Source of the DNA: Natrinema gelatinilyticum | GTDB lineage: Archaea > Halobacteriota > Halobacteria > Halobacteriales > Natrialbaceae | NCBI RefSeq assembly: GCF_024266705.1 | Contig: NZ_CP100758.1 | Location: forward strand, 62,001 to 126,000 | Direction of reading: 5' to 3' | Length of the DNA: 64,000 nucleotides | In this document: piece after piece, positions 1 through 7,769 of the stretch | Position numbering within the stretch: position 1 is the stretch's first letter | Layout: the number at the start of each line of letters is the position of its first letter | Program-made: the position numbers and the translations under genes | The notes under the pieces: generated by a model | The model's database searches: none | The model's input: the letters and a program-made list of their open reading frames with translations, nothing else | Told to the model about the DNA's origin: nothing

Positions 1-2
1 GG

Positions 3-83
3 CAGGAGGTCACCGAACTTGAACAGCGGATTGAGAATCTGACGGAGTTCAAGCCCGGGACGTCAGTATCCACACGCTCGTAA
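3..83 (+). CDS. C-terminal end of an unidentified protein (5' cut by window edge)
   Basis: An open frame enters from the left edge and ends at a TAA at 81-83. The 26 visible residues are an amphipathic, charged helix (QEVTELEQRIENL...) followed by a short polar tail, as in a C-terminal coiled coil. A short hairpin follows the stop directly, which supports this being a real gene end. Too little is visible to name a family; a transposase or a regulator with a coiled-coil tail would both fit. Confidence 0.4.
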   Translation, partial: QEVTELEQRIENLTEFKPGTSVSTRS

Positions 84-85
84 TG

Positions 86-100
86 GCCTCACCGTGAGGC
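86..100. terminator. Short perfect hairpin after the leftmost gene
   Basis: GCCTCA at 86-91 and TGAGGC at 95-100 form a 6-bp stem with a 3-nt loop, starting 3 nt after the TAA of the partial gene. There is no T-run, so it may only be a 3'-end structure or an IS end. Confidence 0.3.
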
Positions 101-206
101 AAGGTGGCTATAGATGTGGTCTGTCGTCTGTCAATTCTCGTGCCGTAACCGAAGTTGGACGTCACATTTACTTGATGGCCGTCGTGTTACGCTACTATCC
201 GTTCGG

Positions 207-449
207 TCACGCGTCGTCGCTGTCGTCGATTTCGAGACGCCTGTCACCGGACACCGTTATCCTGTACCCGTAATAGGGGAATACGAGGTGGCCCCGGCGA
301 GCAGTGAATATCGAGTCGAGTGCCTCTGGGTCGATGACGTCGTAGAGGGGAGGAAGGTCGGTCGGAGCGACGCCTTCGCGTTCTGCAACGGTTTCGATAA
401 CGCGTATGCTAAGCAACTTCTCTACTGTGTGTGATTTCGCGCTCGTCAT
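207..449 (-). CDS. HalOD1 (haloarchaeal output domain 1) protein
   Basis: This 80-residue protein carries the pattern of the haloarchaeal output domain: a helix IETVAEREGVAPTDLPPLYDVIDPEALDSIF, then a glycine-containing beta hairpin (GHLVFPYYGYRITV). In the HalOD1 family such short proteins are either stand-alone or the output end of signalling proteins; the exact biochemical role is not known. The length is typical of single-domain members and the ATG at 447-449 gives a complete domain. The upstream gene on the same strand is a broken winged-helix regulator, so this copy may have lost its regulatory partner. Confidence 0.75.
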   Translation of the reverse strand: MTSAKSHTVEKLLSIRVIETVAEREGVAPTDLPPLYDVIDPEALDSIFTARRGHLVFPYYGYRITVSGDRRLEIDDSDDA

Positions 450-502
450 CTGTTACCGTCTCTACTGACTCGTTTTCAGAATAAAGTAGTAACGCATCTC
501 GC

Positions 503-846
503 TCATGGCCACTCGTCCGTGAATTCAGCCACATGGCTGTCAAGCACCTCCAAGAGTGGTCGAATGTGGTCGAACGCAGGCCCCTTCTCGACCTCGTGTG
601 TGTTCTTGTCCCAGCGGATGAACCCATACACTTCTAATTTCGGGAGGTGCTCGTGGTGCATGGCAGTCTGAAGGTGGTCACGTTCCTCGCTCGTGTGGCT
701 CTCCTTCGTTGCCCTTCCACGTGGACTCGATCGGATTGCGGATTGTGATCGAGGAGTGCAACGAGTACCCGCCGTCGGTGATGGCTCGCTAATGCGTCGA
801 ACGAGTCATCCAGCATCGGCGCGCTTCTCCTTCTCACATCAGTCAT
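503..846 (-). pseudogene. Frameshifted winged-helix regulator (DUF7344/ArsR-like)
   Basis: Two frames together give one winged-helix protein of the kind common in haloarchaea. The first (from ATG 844-846 or 814-816) reads MLDDSFDALASHHRRRVLVALLDHN. The second, entered near position 710, reads TSEERDHLQTAMHHEHLPKLEVYG followed by a wing and an acidic tail ending in EFTDEWP at the stop 503-505. The HHEHLPKL motif is the recognition-helix signature of this group. The frame changes between the dimerisation helix and the recognition helix, so no single start gives a complete protein. It is most likely a pseudogene unless the assembly is wrong by one base. Confidence 0.6.
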
Positions 847-1138
847 GGTATACATCCACATGCCGGGCATTTCGCCAAGAGTGTTGTGCATGACACAACT
901 ATGGGGTGCGAATTCCGCAGCTAAATTGGGATATTGCACGGAATATCACACCCGGGATCCGTAGAATCGCTATTCGGGTGGGGTCATCACAAAGTAGCCC
1001 CAGGATTGAGCGTAGTGGTTGGTGATAATTTCCGAACTGTGGATCGTGATGCCGTACTCGTTTAACGCCGCGCATTATCTTCCGTGAAGTGGTGGAGTGA
1101 TGTCCGAGACAGGTCACTCCACGCAAAATCGTGTGCTG

Positions 1139-1531
1139 TTAGTTTTGCCCTGCTCGCTTGAAGAAGGCGATTGCAGCGCCGAGGAGCACGAGATTCTGGA
1201 GGAATGAGGTCAGTTCTTCGTCGCGCGAGTCTTCGCCGACAGCCCAGAAATCGTGCATCACTGGAGTCACGCCGACGAAGAACGTGGTAACACTGGCTGC
1301 AGACAGCTTGGGAAGTTTCCAGAAGCCGATGCCAAGACTACCACCAAGGAGGAGGCCACTCGAGGCTGGGACAAGTCTGTCTGCGAGGGGGACGCCTTTG
1401 GCTTCTGCATAGGCGATCCGTCCATCAAGGTTCGTCAGGTTGCGGAGTGCAAGTACTGCAAGCCCACTCGCAAAGAGGAGTCGGCCGAGCAGCGATGGTG
1501 GACTCTCATGAGTTGAGTCGGAATCAGACAT
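1139..1531 (-). CDS. DoxX-family integral membrane protein
   Basis: This protein of about 130 residues has four hydrophobic segments and the DoxX layout: an N-terminal segment with LLFASGLAVLALRNL, a Gly-rich second helix (GLLLGGSLGIGFW), a FFVGVTPVMHDFW segment with a membrane His-Asp pair, and a C-terminal helix FLQNLVLLGAAIAFF. DoxX relatives are linked to quinone or thiosulfate oxidation and oxidative-stress complexes, but many have no known substrate. The ATG at 1529-1531 overlaps the end of the histidine-rich frame upstream by 8 nt. Confidence 0.75.
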   Translation of the reverse strand: MSDSDSTHESPPSLLGRLLFASGLAVLALRNLTNLDGRIAYAEAKGVPLADRLVPASSGLLLGGSLGIGFWKLPKLSAASVTTFFVGVTPVMHDFWAVGEDSRDEELTSFLQNLVLLGAAIAFFKRAGQN

Positions 1532-1838
1532 CAACTAGAGCAGAGGGCGCTAGTGCGTTAACTGCCACGCTCTCTGAAGCTCCTGCCGCTACCTCGAGGG
1601 CGGAACGCCCAACGGTGGTGTCAGAGTCGGTGCTATCGCCGGTGTCATCATGCTCGTCCCGATGGTGTTCATGGGCATGTTCGTCATGATGTTCTTCCTC
1701 GGCTTCAGAGTTAGCGGCGCACCGCAGATGCTCACTTTCATGCTTGTACCAATGCTCGTGTTCGGTAGTCTGTATACCGTGGACTTGAGCGCTATCGGCG
1801 GCTACCTCGGTATCTATCTCAAGGACGAACTCTAACAT
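1524..1838 (-). CDS. Histidine/acid-rich small protein, or shadow of an opposite-strand Met-rich membrane protein
   Basis: The minus frame encodes about 104 residues with a central cluster rich in His, Glu and Asp (EEEHHDEHAHEHHRDEHDD) and a C-terminus that overlaps the DoxX start by 8 nt, which would suit a metal-binding partner in one operon. The opposite strand is also open: from ATG 1650 to TAA 1835 it encodes 61 residues, MLVPMVFMGMFVMMFFLGF..., with high third-position GC and two hydrophobic segments. Since antisense of Met/Phe/Val codons yields His/Glu/Asp, only one of the two is likely to be real. The overlap with doxX slightly favours the minus strand, the codon pattern favours the plus strand. 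Confidence 0.3.
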   Translation of the reverse strand: MLEFVLEIDTEVAADSAQVHGIQTTEHEHWYKHESEHLRCAANSEAEEEHHDEHAHEHHRDEHDDTGDSTDSDTTVGRSALEVAAGASESVAVNALAPSALVDV

Positions 1839-2001
1839 AGCCGCCAAACGCACCGTGATACGCTCATTCCTCGTTCATTTTCAGTTTCACCGTGGTTGGA
1901 TCGCCTATATGTGGATCCGGGTGCTTTCCTGCCTGTAGAGGGAGTAACCCTACCATCCCTGTCACAGTCACACGCTCCCTCCCTATCACCTTCATCAATC
2001 C

Positions 2002-2154
2002 ATGTCCACGACAAACCCGCCGGATCTCGGTACGTGTCCGTTCTGCCAGGCCGAGATCAAGACTCTCAACGTGATCCTCGAGTATGAGACGGATATGGGA
2101 CCGGCCGTATACGCTGAGTGTCCCGAGTGTCGTGACGTTGTGAATCCAGAGTAA
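2002..2154 (+). CDS. Small zinc-ribbon protein (50 aa)
   Basis: This 50-residue protein has two CPxC knuckles, CPFC near residue 12 and CPEC near residue 40, separated by a beta-strand segment (LNVILEYETDMGPAVYAE). That is a single zinc ribbon with no other domain. Haloarchaea encode many such proteins of fewer than 60 residues, several linked to stress or adaptation phenotypes; the exact function here is unknown. It is followed 7 nt later by a second 50-residue zinc ribbon in the same direction, so the two are probably co-transcribed. Confidence 0.7.
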   Translation: MSTTNPPDLGTCPFCQAEIKTLNVILEYETDMGPAVYAECPECRDVVNPE

Positions 2155-2161
2155 TCCACGT

Positions 2162-2314
2162 ATGGTATTTGAAGGTGTGGACCGGTTGAAGGACTTGCTG
2201 GATCAGCCAGAAGTCGTGTACGAGTGCCGGCGCTGTGGAACCACTGTTGACAGCAGTACCGAGACCTGTTCTGAATGCCAGTCAGAAACGATCGTCCAGC
2301 ACCGGATATCCTGA
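2162..2314 (+). CDS. Small zinc-ribbon protein (50 aa), second of a pair
   Basis: The second 50-residue zinc ribbon starts 7 nt after the first one stops. It has an amphipathic N-terminal helix (VDRLKDLLDQ) and then paired knuckles CRRC and CSEC spaced by 12 residues, a rubredoxin-like treble motif. It ends QHRIS. No family name is secure. Tandem small zinc proteins may form a heterodimer or act on nucleic acid or protein partners, but that is inference. Confidence 0.65.
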   Translation: MVFEGVDRLKDLLDQPEVVYECRRCGTTVDSSTETCSECQSETIVQHRIS

Positions 2315-2334
2315 CCGATGGACGAGGAGTACGA

Positions 2335-2736
2335 TCAAATCCTGAAAATTGTAGCGGAGTACCCGAGGCATCCCGTGAGGAAATTACGGAGCTGGCAGCC
2401 GATCACGGCGTCATCGACACGGATATCCCGGTCGTCATCATCACCGCTATCGTCAATTTCGTCGTCCGCGGTACGGTCAGTGATGATGTCATATATAACC
2501 TGTTCTGCGTCGCTGAAGTCGGCTTTTTGACGTGAATAGACTGTTTCTGTGTCCGGGTCTTCTCGTACTTCCTCGAGTTGTTCAGTGGGGATGTCCCAGC
2601 TGTGGACGAACGGGTAGTCACCGATTGGCGCGGTGTCGTTATGTAGCCAGCTGACGAGGTCGCTATGGCAGAACCGGCAGAGGATGTAGAAGTCGGCTGT
2701 GGAAAAATCCCAGTGCGTAGCCCTGATTACGTAGTC
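2335..2736 (-). pseudogene. Acidic open frame without a start codon (remnant)
   Basis: The minus strand holds an uninterrupted frame that ends at 2335-2337 and contains no ATG, GTG or TTG in its first part. The translation looks like a genuine haloarchaeal protein: ATHWDFSTADFYILCRFC, later SWDIPTEQLEEV, then a very acidic stretch DDEIDDSGDDDDRD. A cysteine pair (CRFC) suggests a metal site. Either the N-terminus was lost when the AT-rich segment to the right (the gene at 2765) was joined here, or an unusual start is used. The opposite strand (2318-2535) can be read as a helical protein only by invoking a frameshift near 2363. Confidence 0.4.
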
Positions 2737-2764
2737 CTTTCTAATGGTATTATCTCTCTATCCC

Positions 2765-3262
2765 ATGCCAGAGGTATTTTCAGATCCCATGATAATACTA
2801 CAGCAGAATATGGAAAAGATCTACCTGACGGCATTCAGTCTTTATCGTGGTGCGCTTGACGAATACGCTGAGAAGGTCGAATCGATTTTTGACAGCAAGG
2901 GCGCTGACTATACTGGCCCAGTCAAAGTTGAGACCTTCTCATTCTCCGGACCATTAAATAACGGTTTCTCTAGGCGGGAACTGGAGACTGCACCGAAATG
3001 GGTGCAATCACTCGACTTCCGTGACGATGACTACTCGCGTCTTCGTTCGTTCAACAAAGCGAAAGACACTGGGAACATAATGCTGTTTGGTCGGAGATTC
3101 TTGCTCACTGATAACAGAGCTACGCAAGAGGCAATGTCGGTACCGTTACCGGATACTGTTTGCTTGCACGTTGAAGTGGATACGATTGACCAATACAGCG
3201 GCGGAAAGCACACACCGTACACCTACGATCCGGACCGTGACCACGTAACCGATTCCAGTTGA
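2765..3262 (+). CDS. Hypothetical protein, AT-richer than neighbours
   Basis: This open frame of about 165 residues starts at ATG 2765 (alternatives at 2744, 2789 and 2807). It reads MPEVFSDPMIILQQNMEKIYLTAFSLYRGALDEY, continues into a beta-rich core (PVKVETFSFSG...) and ends with an acidic tail near HTPYTYDPDRDHV. No recognisable catalytic motif or membrane segment is present. Base composition is clearly lower in GC than the flanking zinc-ribbon genes, a sign of separate origin. I do not recognise the family. Confidence 0.5.
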   Translation: MPEVFSDPMIILQQNMEKIYLTAFSLYRGALDEYAEKVESIFDSKGADYTGPVKVETFSFSGPLNNGFSRRELETAPKWVQSLDFRDDDYSRLRSFNKAKDTGNIMLFGRRFLLTDNRATQEAMSVPLPDTVCLHVEVDTIDQYSGGKHTPYTYDPDRDHVTDSS

Positions 3263-3283
3263 GCGATACAGAAACCCTTGATT

Positions 3284-3700
3284 CTAGAACCGGCGGTCAA
3301 CAGCTGTTGATACTCCGAGGACAACGTACAAGAGAAAAATACCGACAAGGATGATGTCCTGGCTGCAGACCCGGACTGCCAATTCAAGAAAGGAGATACC
3401 GAGAAGTAGAGAGTGTACTATCCAGGCGACCGCTACCGCCGCTCCCCCTTTGCTTTTGGCCGCTGCGAACGTTTTTTCTGGTATACTATACAGGACTGCG
3501 GCCAATGCAGCGCTGAACACAGCGAGCCCCATGAACACTGGTACTGGAGCGTCTAGTGTGCCGATATTGTCGGCGACCCACGGGCAGGGCGGCACTGCAC
3601 TGTATTCGCTATAGATGTATCCGAAGATCGCGGCCGGGAGAAACAAGGTCACATCCCGCTCCTTCTCCGGATCAACGAATTTGGGAAGATTCTGAAGCAT
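3284..3700 (-). CDS. Small polytopic membrane protein of unknown function
   Basis: The 138 residues contain four hydrophobic segments: around residues 18-32 (VTLFLPAAIFGYIYS), 50-70 (APVPVFMGLAVFSAALAAVLY), 85-105 (GGAAVAVAWIVHSLLLGISFL) and 115-132 (IILVGIFLLYVVLGVS). The N-terminus is short and cytoplasmic (MLQNLPKFVDPEKERD). It lies 11 nt downstream of the acidic protein at 3712-4653 on the same strand, so the two probably form a transcription unit. No family recognised. Confidence 0.55.
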   Translation of the reverse strand: MLQNLPKFVDPEKERDVTLFLPAAIFGYIYSEYSAVPPCPWVADNIGTLDAPVPVFMGLAVFSAALAAVLYSIPEKTFAAAKSKGGAAVAVAWIVHSLLLGISFLELAVRVCSQDIILVGIFLLYVVLGVSTAVDRRF

Positions 3701-3711
3701 AAGACCTGCTG

Positions 3712-4653
3712 TTACTGATTCTCTCCATCCTCCGCTTTTTCTACCGATACGTCCTCATCCTGATAGAGGTCCACAGCGTCTGATCCGTAGTAAAACGTGA
3801 TTATCATCCCGACCCACTGCCAGGCGAGCAGTTTGAGACATTCTATTCCCTTCTCTCCCAGTTCGGGGACCGCCTTTGAGAAGTACTCTTTCTGTTTCTC
3901 TGCTTCTTCGGTGTCGCGGATTTTCTCGAGGTACTTGGTGGCATCCTCCGGCAATTGCTCGGAGTATGACAGGAGATTGGTGGCAGTGTACTGTAGGAAT
4001 GCCGAGCCTTGCACAGGGTCTTCCAGTGGTTCGGCTGCGAGCTCTGTTTCCGGCTTGTCCTGTTCTTGTATGCCTTGATCGTCGCCGGGGGCTGGTGCCG
4101 TGTCGGCTTCGTTTTCCTGTTCCTTAGTCGATGGCTGTTCAATCTGCTTCAGGGAAGCGGCCGTCTCGTATGCCTCTACGACGGCCGGATCATCCAGTTT
4201 TTGGAGTGTCTCAACGGTCTTCTTATCCGGGTATCCCTGTAAATCGACTGCGTTTGAGATGGCGAGAGTTGCTTTTTGTATATTAGCGATTTCATCGGGG
4301 TCGATAAGCGGTTTCGAAAGCTGTTTCTGTATTTCCGGGTCGTTGAGCACAGTCATTGTACTCAGCGGCAGAGAACTCTGTACCGCCTTTCTGAACTGCT
4401 CGGTCTCTAATTGACGGGCCAGCGGGAGATGTGCGGCTTTCACCGTCTTAGCCAGTTCTTGGCTTATCCGTCCGAATGGGTTGTATCCGCTGCGATCAGT
4501 GCTGTCATCACTGCCTTCGGGGTTTTCCTCATCGGTGTCTTCGTCGCTGGACGGAAAGTGCTGGTCCGTGTCTGATTGCTCTTTTTCGCGGGGTTTTGTT
4601 GTTTCGTTGTTGTCTTGTTCGGAGTCTTCAGAGGGCGCGTCCCCGGAGGGCAT
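3712..4653 (-). CDS. Long acidic hypothetical protein with C-terminal hydrophobic segment
   Basis: The protein is 313 residues. Residues 1-55 are low complexity and strongly acidic (DSEQDNNETTKPREKEQSDTDQ...). From about 60 to 160 it is helical and alternates with polar repeats, and between 165 and 215 there is a second acidic linker. A C-terminal helix-rich part ends in LKLLAWQWVGMIITFYYGSDAVD, which can insert in or associate with the membrane. The small membrane protein 11 nt downstream is a plausible partner. Function is not evident. Confidence 0.55.
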   Translation of the reverse strand: MPSGDAPSEDSEQDNNETTKPREKEQSDTDQHFPSSDEDTDEENPEGSDDSTDRSGYNPFGRISQELAKTVKAAHLPLARQLETEQFRKAVQSSLPLSTMTVLNDPEIQKQLSKPLIDPDEIANIQKATLAISNAVDLQGYPDKKTVETLQKLDDPAVVEAYETAASLKQIEQPSTKEQENEADTAPAPGDDQGIQEQDKPETELAAEPLEDPVQGSAFLQYTATNLLSYSEQLPEDATKYLEKIRDTEEAEKQKEYFSKAVPELGEKGIECLKLLAWQWVGMIITFYYGSDAVDLYQDEDVSVEKAEDGENQ

Positions 4654-4917
4654 TCTTGTCCGATTGTTGGAATACAGAGGTGTTTAACCTGTCGGGACCG
4701 GACTATTTCTGTCGGTAGGACGGGGTGGAAAAATCATCGAAACATGTACCTTGGTCCGAACGCTCAGACACCGAGGACTACGGTGTATCCCCGCAGAACA
4801 GGAGGGTCTGGGACACCGATCCGGTGAAATTCCACGCCAAATCTCGTGTCCTGCAGTATCATCGTCCGGATCCTATTCCAGATGTTCGGCGATCTTCAAC
4901 TCGGTGTCTTTGATGGG

Positions 4918-5817
4918 CTACGCTTCCCACCACCGACCACGCTCGGGGAACAGCACGGTGCTCCACCCGGTCAGGGCTACCGAGACGCGCCCGTTGTACC
5001 AGTTCTTCGCCGCTCCGTGAATCTGCACACGTTCATCCTCTTCGATCCAGGGTTGATTCGATTTCTTCCAGACAGTCACCTTCGTTCGCCCGCTCTCGTC
5101 CTCAATGAGCCCGACTTGCTGAATTGCCGGTGAGTCGCTCTCCCACAGCTGCGTCACCGTACCTTCGATGCTCACTTCTTTGCGATTGACGTTCTCGAGC
5201 TTCCCGATGGGGACCACCTGTCCCGGTGCCGTCTGCAACTCCTCGAATACCCCGACGACCGCACTCATCAGGTCTTTCCCACCGACCACGGCTTCGCCCA
5301 GTCGCCGGCCAATTGCCGCTCGCGACCAGCCATCCAGCTTTTCCGCCAGCCGCATCGACTGCTTGTTTACCGCCGCCAACTGCTCTTGCGCGAGTTCTGT
5401 ACGAGGATCGTCTCGCTCTGGGTCCGCTCTCGGGTCCACGCTCGCCGCGCGCTTCTGGAACTCTGCACGTCGCTCAACGCTCCGCTTCGCCGCAATGTCT
5501 CGCGTCCGCTTCTCCCGACCTTCCTGCGTCCCCAGTTCGGCTTGGGCACTGATGCGCTCCAGTTCGGCCTCCCGCGCCCGAATGCGCTCTTCCTGTTCAA
5601 GCGTCGCACTGTAGATTCGCTCTTCACTGGTGTCGACCATCCCGTCCGGGTGGTTGGCATCGACTTTTGCCTGGACTTCCATCTGCACCGTCGCCTGGAA
5701 CTTCGGCATCTCATCGACGACCTTGAAGCCGTTCTCGTCAACCTCCGCTTCGTCCGCTTTTTCGAATGCCTGTTCATCGACCGAAACTACATTACTGGTA
5801 GCGTTGTTACTTGACAT
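4918..5817 (-). CDS. OB-fold ssDNA-binding (RPA-like) protein
   Basis: From ATG 5817 this encodes 299 residues. The N-terminal half is charged and helical, with Glu/Arg-rich coiled coil around residues 70-160 (EEERIRAREAELERISAQ). The C-terminal part from about residue 195 is an OB fold of the archaeal RPA/SSB type: GKLENVNRKEVSIEGTV, a turn with QVGLIEDESGRTKVTVW, then RVQIHGAAKNWYNGRVSVALTGWS. In this family that sheet binds single-stranded DNA. Upstream ATGs would add 25 Arg-rich residues; the inner start leaves a typical acidic N-terminus. On haloarchaeal replicons such proteins often occur on plasmids and may serve replication or repair. It is followed upstream by the GC-rich hairpin region. 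Confidence 0.7.
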   Translation of the reverse strand: MSSNNATSNVVSVDEQAFEKADEAEVDENGFKVVDEMPKFQATVQMEVQAKVDANHPDGMVDTSEERIYSATLEQEERIRAREAELERISAQAELGTQEGREKRTRDIAAKRSVERRAEFQKRAASVDPRADPERDDPRTELAQEQLAAVNKQSMRLAEKLDGWSRAAIGRRLGEAVVGGKDLMSAVVGVFEELQTAPGQVVPIGKLENVNRKEVSIEGTVTQLWESDSPAIQQVGLIEDESGRTKVTVWKKSNQPWIEEDERVQIHGAAKNWYNGRVSVALTGWSTVLFPERGRWWEA

Positions 5818-5892
5818 TGGAGTTAATGCACTCCGAAGGCGCTCACGCGTCTGCCACCGCGATGCTGTGACATCGCGGTTTTCCGACGACAA

Positions 5893-6652
5893 CGACCGAT
5901 AGAACCATCTGCGCGCTCTCGCTCGCGCCTTCGCGAGCGCCCCTTGGGGCGCGAGCGAGAGCGCGCCTCAAGGAGACCACCCAACCAGCACCGCGCGCCG
6001 TCTCACCGAGCGCAGCGAGGTGTGGCTTGGAAGACGAACGGAGTGAGTCTTCCAGCGGCCTGCCCGGAGCGAGCGGCCAGCTTTAAGCCGTTTCTCGCGT
6101 CCGGCCCGGACTGCGGGTCCGTGCCCAGGGCGACGGTCGTGAACACGGCGAGTCGTGGTGTGACTCGTCGTGCGGAACGGCCCAAAGCGCTGGAACGCGA
6201 AAGCCCGCGAGGGGCGCAACCGAAAACGTGCTTAATGCTGGCGTCGAGGGCACATGCATTTTAGCCCGGAACGGGCGTGGGCGGTGCGGAGAGCGCCCGC
6301 ACGCCCGGAATGGTCGGTCGCGAAACGGTGACCGAAGGGAGCCGTGAGCAAGCGGAGGGCGGCATGCGGCGAGCGGGGCGAGCCGGTACCCAAGAGCGAA
6401 CAACCGACGCAACAGCAGCCCGATTGATCCATGTGGGTGGGACTGAAAGGGGTTGGCGCGCTCGAGGAACCCCGCCGACAAAAGCACCGCAACTGTGTGA
6501 GGAGCGCAGCAAGGCGCGGGACTCGAGCGTGCCAGGGGCTTTCACCTATTATCGAAAGCGGTGATTGCAAGCCGCTCATCGAGATCGACCCCATCACAGT
6601 TGTTTCAGTGAAACGTCCGCACCTATCGGTGCGAACCTACTGACACTGCCAG
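5893..6652. other. GC-rich, hairpin-dense non-coding region
   Basis: About 760 bases separate the OB-fold gene from the zinc-finger gene at 6653. All six frames stay open for long stretches, as expected from very high GC, but the translations are Arg/Ala/Pro-rich shadows with no domain. The region contains a perfect 19-bp inverted repeat at its left end and further arms at 6272-6279/6300-6307. The strong composition shift and structure suggest a structured RNA, a replication or transfer site or a regulatory element rather than genes. Confidence 0.5.
5911..5966. repeat. 19-bp perfect inverted repeat
   Basis: Arms at 5911-5929 (GCGCGCTCTCGCTCGCGCC) and 5948-5966 are exact reverse complements with an 18-nt loop. 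It lies just upstream of the OB-fold gene. It may be a bidirectional terminator, a protein-binding site or a cruciform-forming site. Confidence 0.7.
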
Positions 6653-6874
6653 CTAGCAACAGCCGGTTTCGTCGGGGACCCACTTGCACACATCACCTGT
6701 AGTAAGGTCGTTTTCGTCGATGTACGCCGAGAGGCAGGCGTAGTTACAGAAGTACAGTGGAGACCCACAATCGTCGTCACAATCGCGGACACAAATGGGG
6801 TCGTGGTCGAAGATACGCGACTCACAGTACACACACGTCTCCTCTGCGTCGGGTGTTACAATAGCCGTAGGCAT
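6653..6874 (-). CDS. Cys-rich small zinc-finger protein
   Basis: The 73 residues contain eight cysteines, including CVYC, CVRDC and FCNYACL. The pattern CxxC...C-x3-C...FCxxxC matches the small haloarchaeal Zn-finger proteins related to the TRASH/MYM type, where the FCSxxC-like element binds one metal. The C-terminus ends GCC. Start ATG 6872-6874. No operon partner is adjacent on the same strand; the PadR gene lies about 110 bases upstream in the same direction. Exact role unknown, probably metal-dependent protein or nucleic-acid binding. Confidence 0.6.
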   Translation of the reverse strand: MPTAIVTPDAEETCVYCESRIFDHDPICVRDCDDDCGSPLYFCNYACLSAYIDENDLTTGDVCKWVPDETGCC

Positions 6875-6988
6875 ACCTGTGCTAAGAATTCTGTCACGGA
6901 AAACGTTTCGTGAGGAACCAGTGAATAAATCCCCTGTACTTACCGATTCGGAGACCGAAACAGCGATCCAAATCGCTTCCGATCTCGA

Positions 6989-7261
6989 TTAGCCGATGTA
7001 CCGTGATTCCCATTCATGACGATCCTCAACTGCTTGTTCTCCCTCGTCTGTAATCGCGTAATAGTTCGTTCGTCTGTCGAGTTGTCCTTTCTCGACAAGG
7101 TCCTTGTTCACAATCGTATCGAGATTCGGGTACAGCCGGCCATGATTGATCTCCGAACTGTAATACTGCTCGATCTCGTCTTTGATATCCTGTCCAGATG
7201 GCTGGTCAGCGCCCGCGATTACGTACAGCAGGTCTCGTTGGAATCCTGTAAGGTCGTCCAT
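6989..7261 (-). CDS. PadR-family transcriptional regulator
   Basis: This 90-residue single-domain winged-helix protein has the PadR core: LTGFQRDLLYVIAGADQPSGQDIKDEIEQYY (helices 1-2), the recognition region INHGRLYPNLDTIVNKDLVEKG, and the wing RRTNYYAITDEGEQAVEDR. The N-terminal residue numbering and length match the short haloarchaeal PadR group that lacks the C-terminal dimerisation helix extension. It sits next to a second, broken copy at 7363-7703. It likely represses a nearby gene on small-molecule binding, but its target is unknown. Confidence 0.85.
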   Translation of the reverse strand: MDDLTGFQRDLLYVIAGADQPSGQDIKDEIEQYYSSEINHGRLYPNLDTIVNKDLVEKGQLDRRTNYYAITDEGEQAVEDRHEWESRYIG

Positions 7262-7362
7262 GACCCAACCATTCAGGCAAGATGATGTTTGTTATTCCAC
7301 ACGTACGTAGATGTAAGCCAATCCAACTAGTTGGTTCTTTATACTACTAGCTGGCTCCCTTA

Positions 7363-7703
7363 TCATTCACGACATTCTGAGACTATGGTCGCGATGGAAC
7401 GCTCGAGAAATCTGGTCCAGGCGCGCTCAGTGGACAGGACCGTCTCACTCCGAATCTGAGATAACTCATCGACGTACTGATCTTCCCACTCCCGGCGGTC
7501 CTCGAGTTCGCGTTGACCACGCGCTGTGATCGTGTAGTAGTTCGTTCGTTTGTCGGCCTCGCGTTTGTCGACGGGCCCTTTGTCGACGACCGTATCGAGA
7601 TTCGGATACAGCCGCCCGTGGTGGATCTCGTTCTCGTAGTACCCTCGAGTTCGCCTTTGATCGCGAAGCCCTGAGGATCGTCTTGGCCAGTGATCACGTA
7701 CAA
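7363..7703 (-). pseudogene. Truncated and frameshifted PadR-family regulator
   Basis: The start of this second PadR gene is missing: the frame opens at ILYVITGQDDPQGFAIKGELE without a proper start. It then shifts, and the rest reads in another frame as EIHHGRLYPNLDTVVDKGPVDK, RTNYYTITARGQRELEDRREWEDQYVDEL and an acidic tail to the stop at 7363-7365. The alignment with the intact neighbour at 6989 is clear along the recognition helix and wing, so the two derive from duplication or from related imports. Confidence 0.75.
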
Positions 7704-7769
7704 GATGTCAACTTTAAAAGAGGGTGAGGGCGTCTACTTTGGCGCAGAAAAACTGCCATCACTGATGAC

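Noticed and set aside
6083-6597. Long overlapping frames on both strands in the GC-rich region
   Set aside because: All are Arg/Ala/Pro/Ser-rich and overlap in several frames, as expected from GC-rich non-coding DNA.
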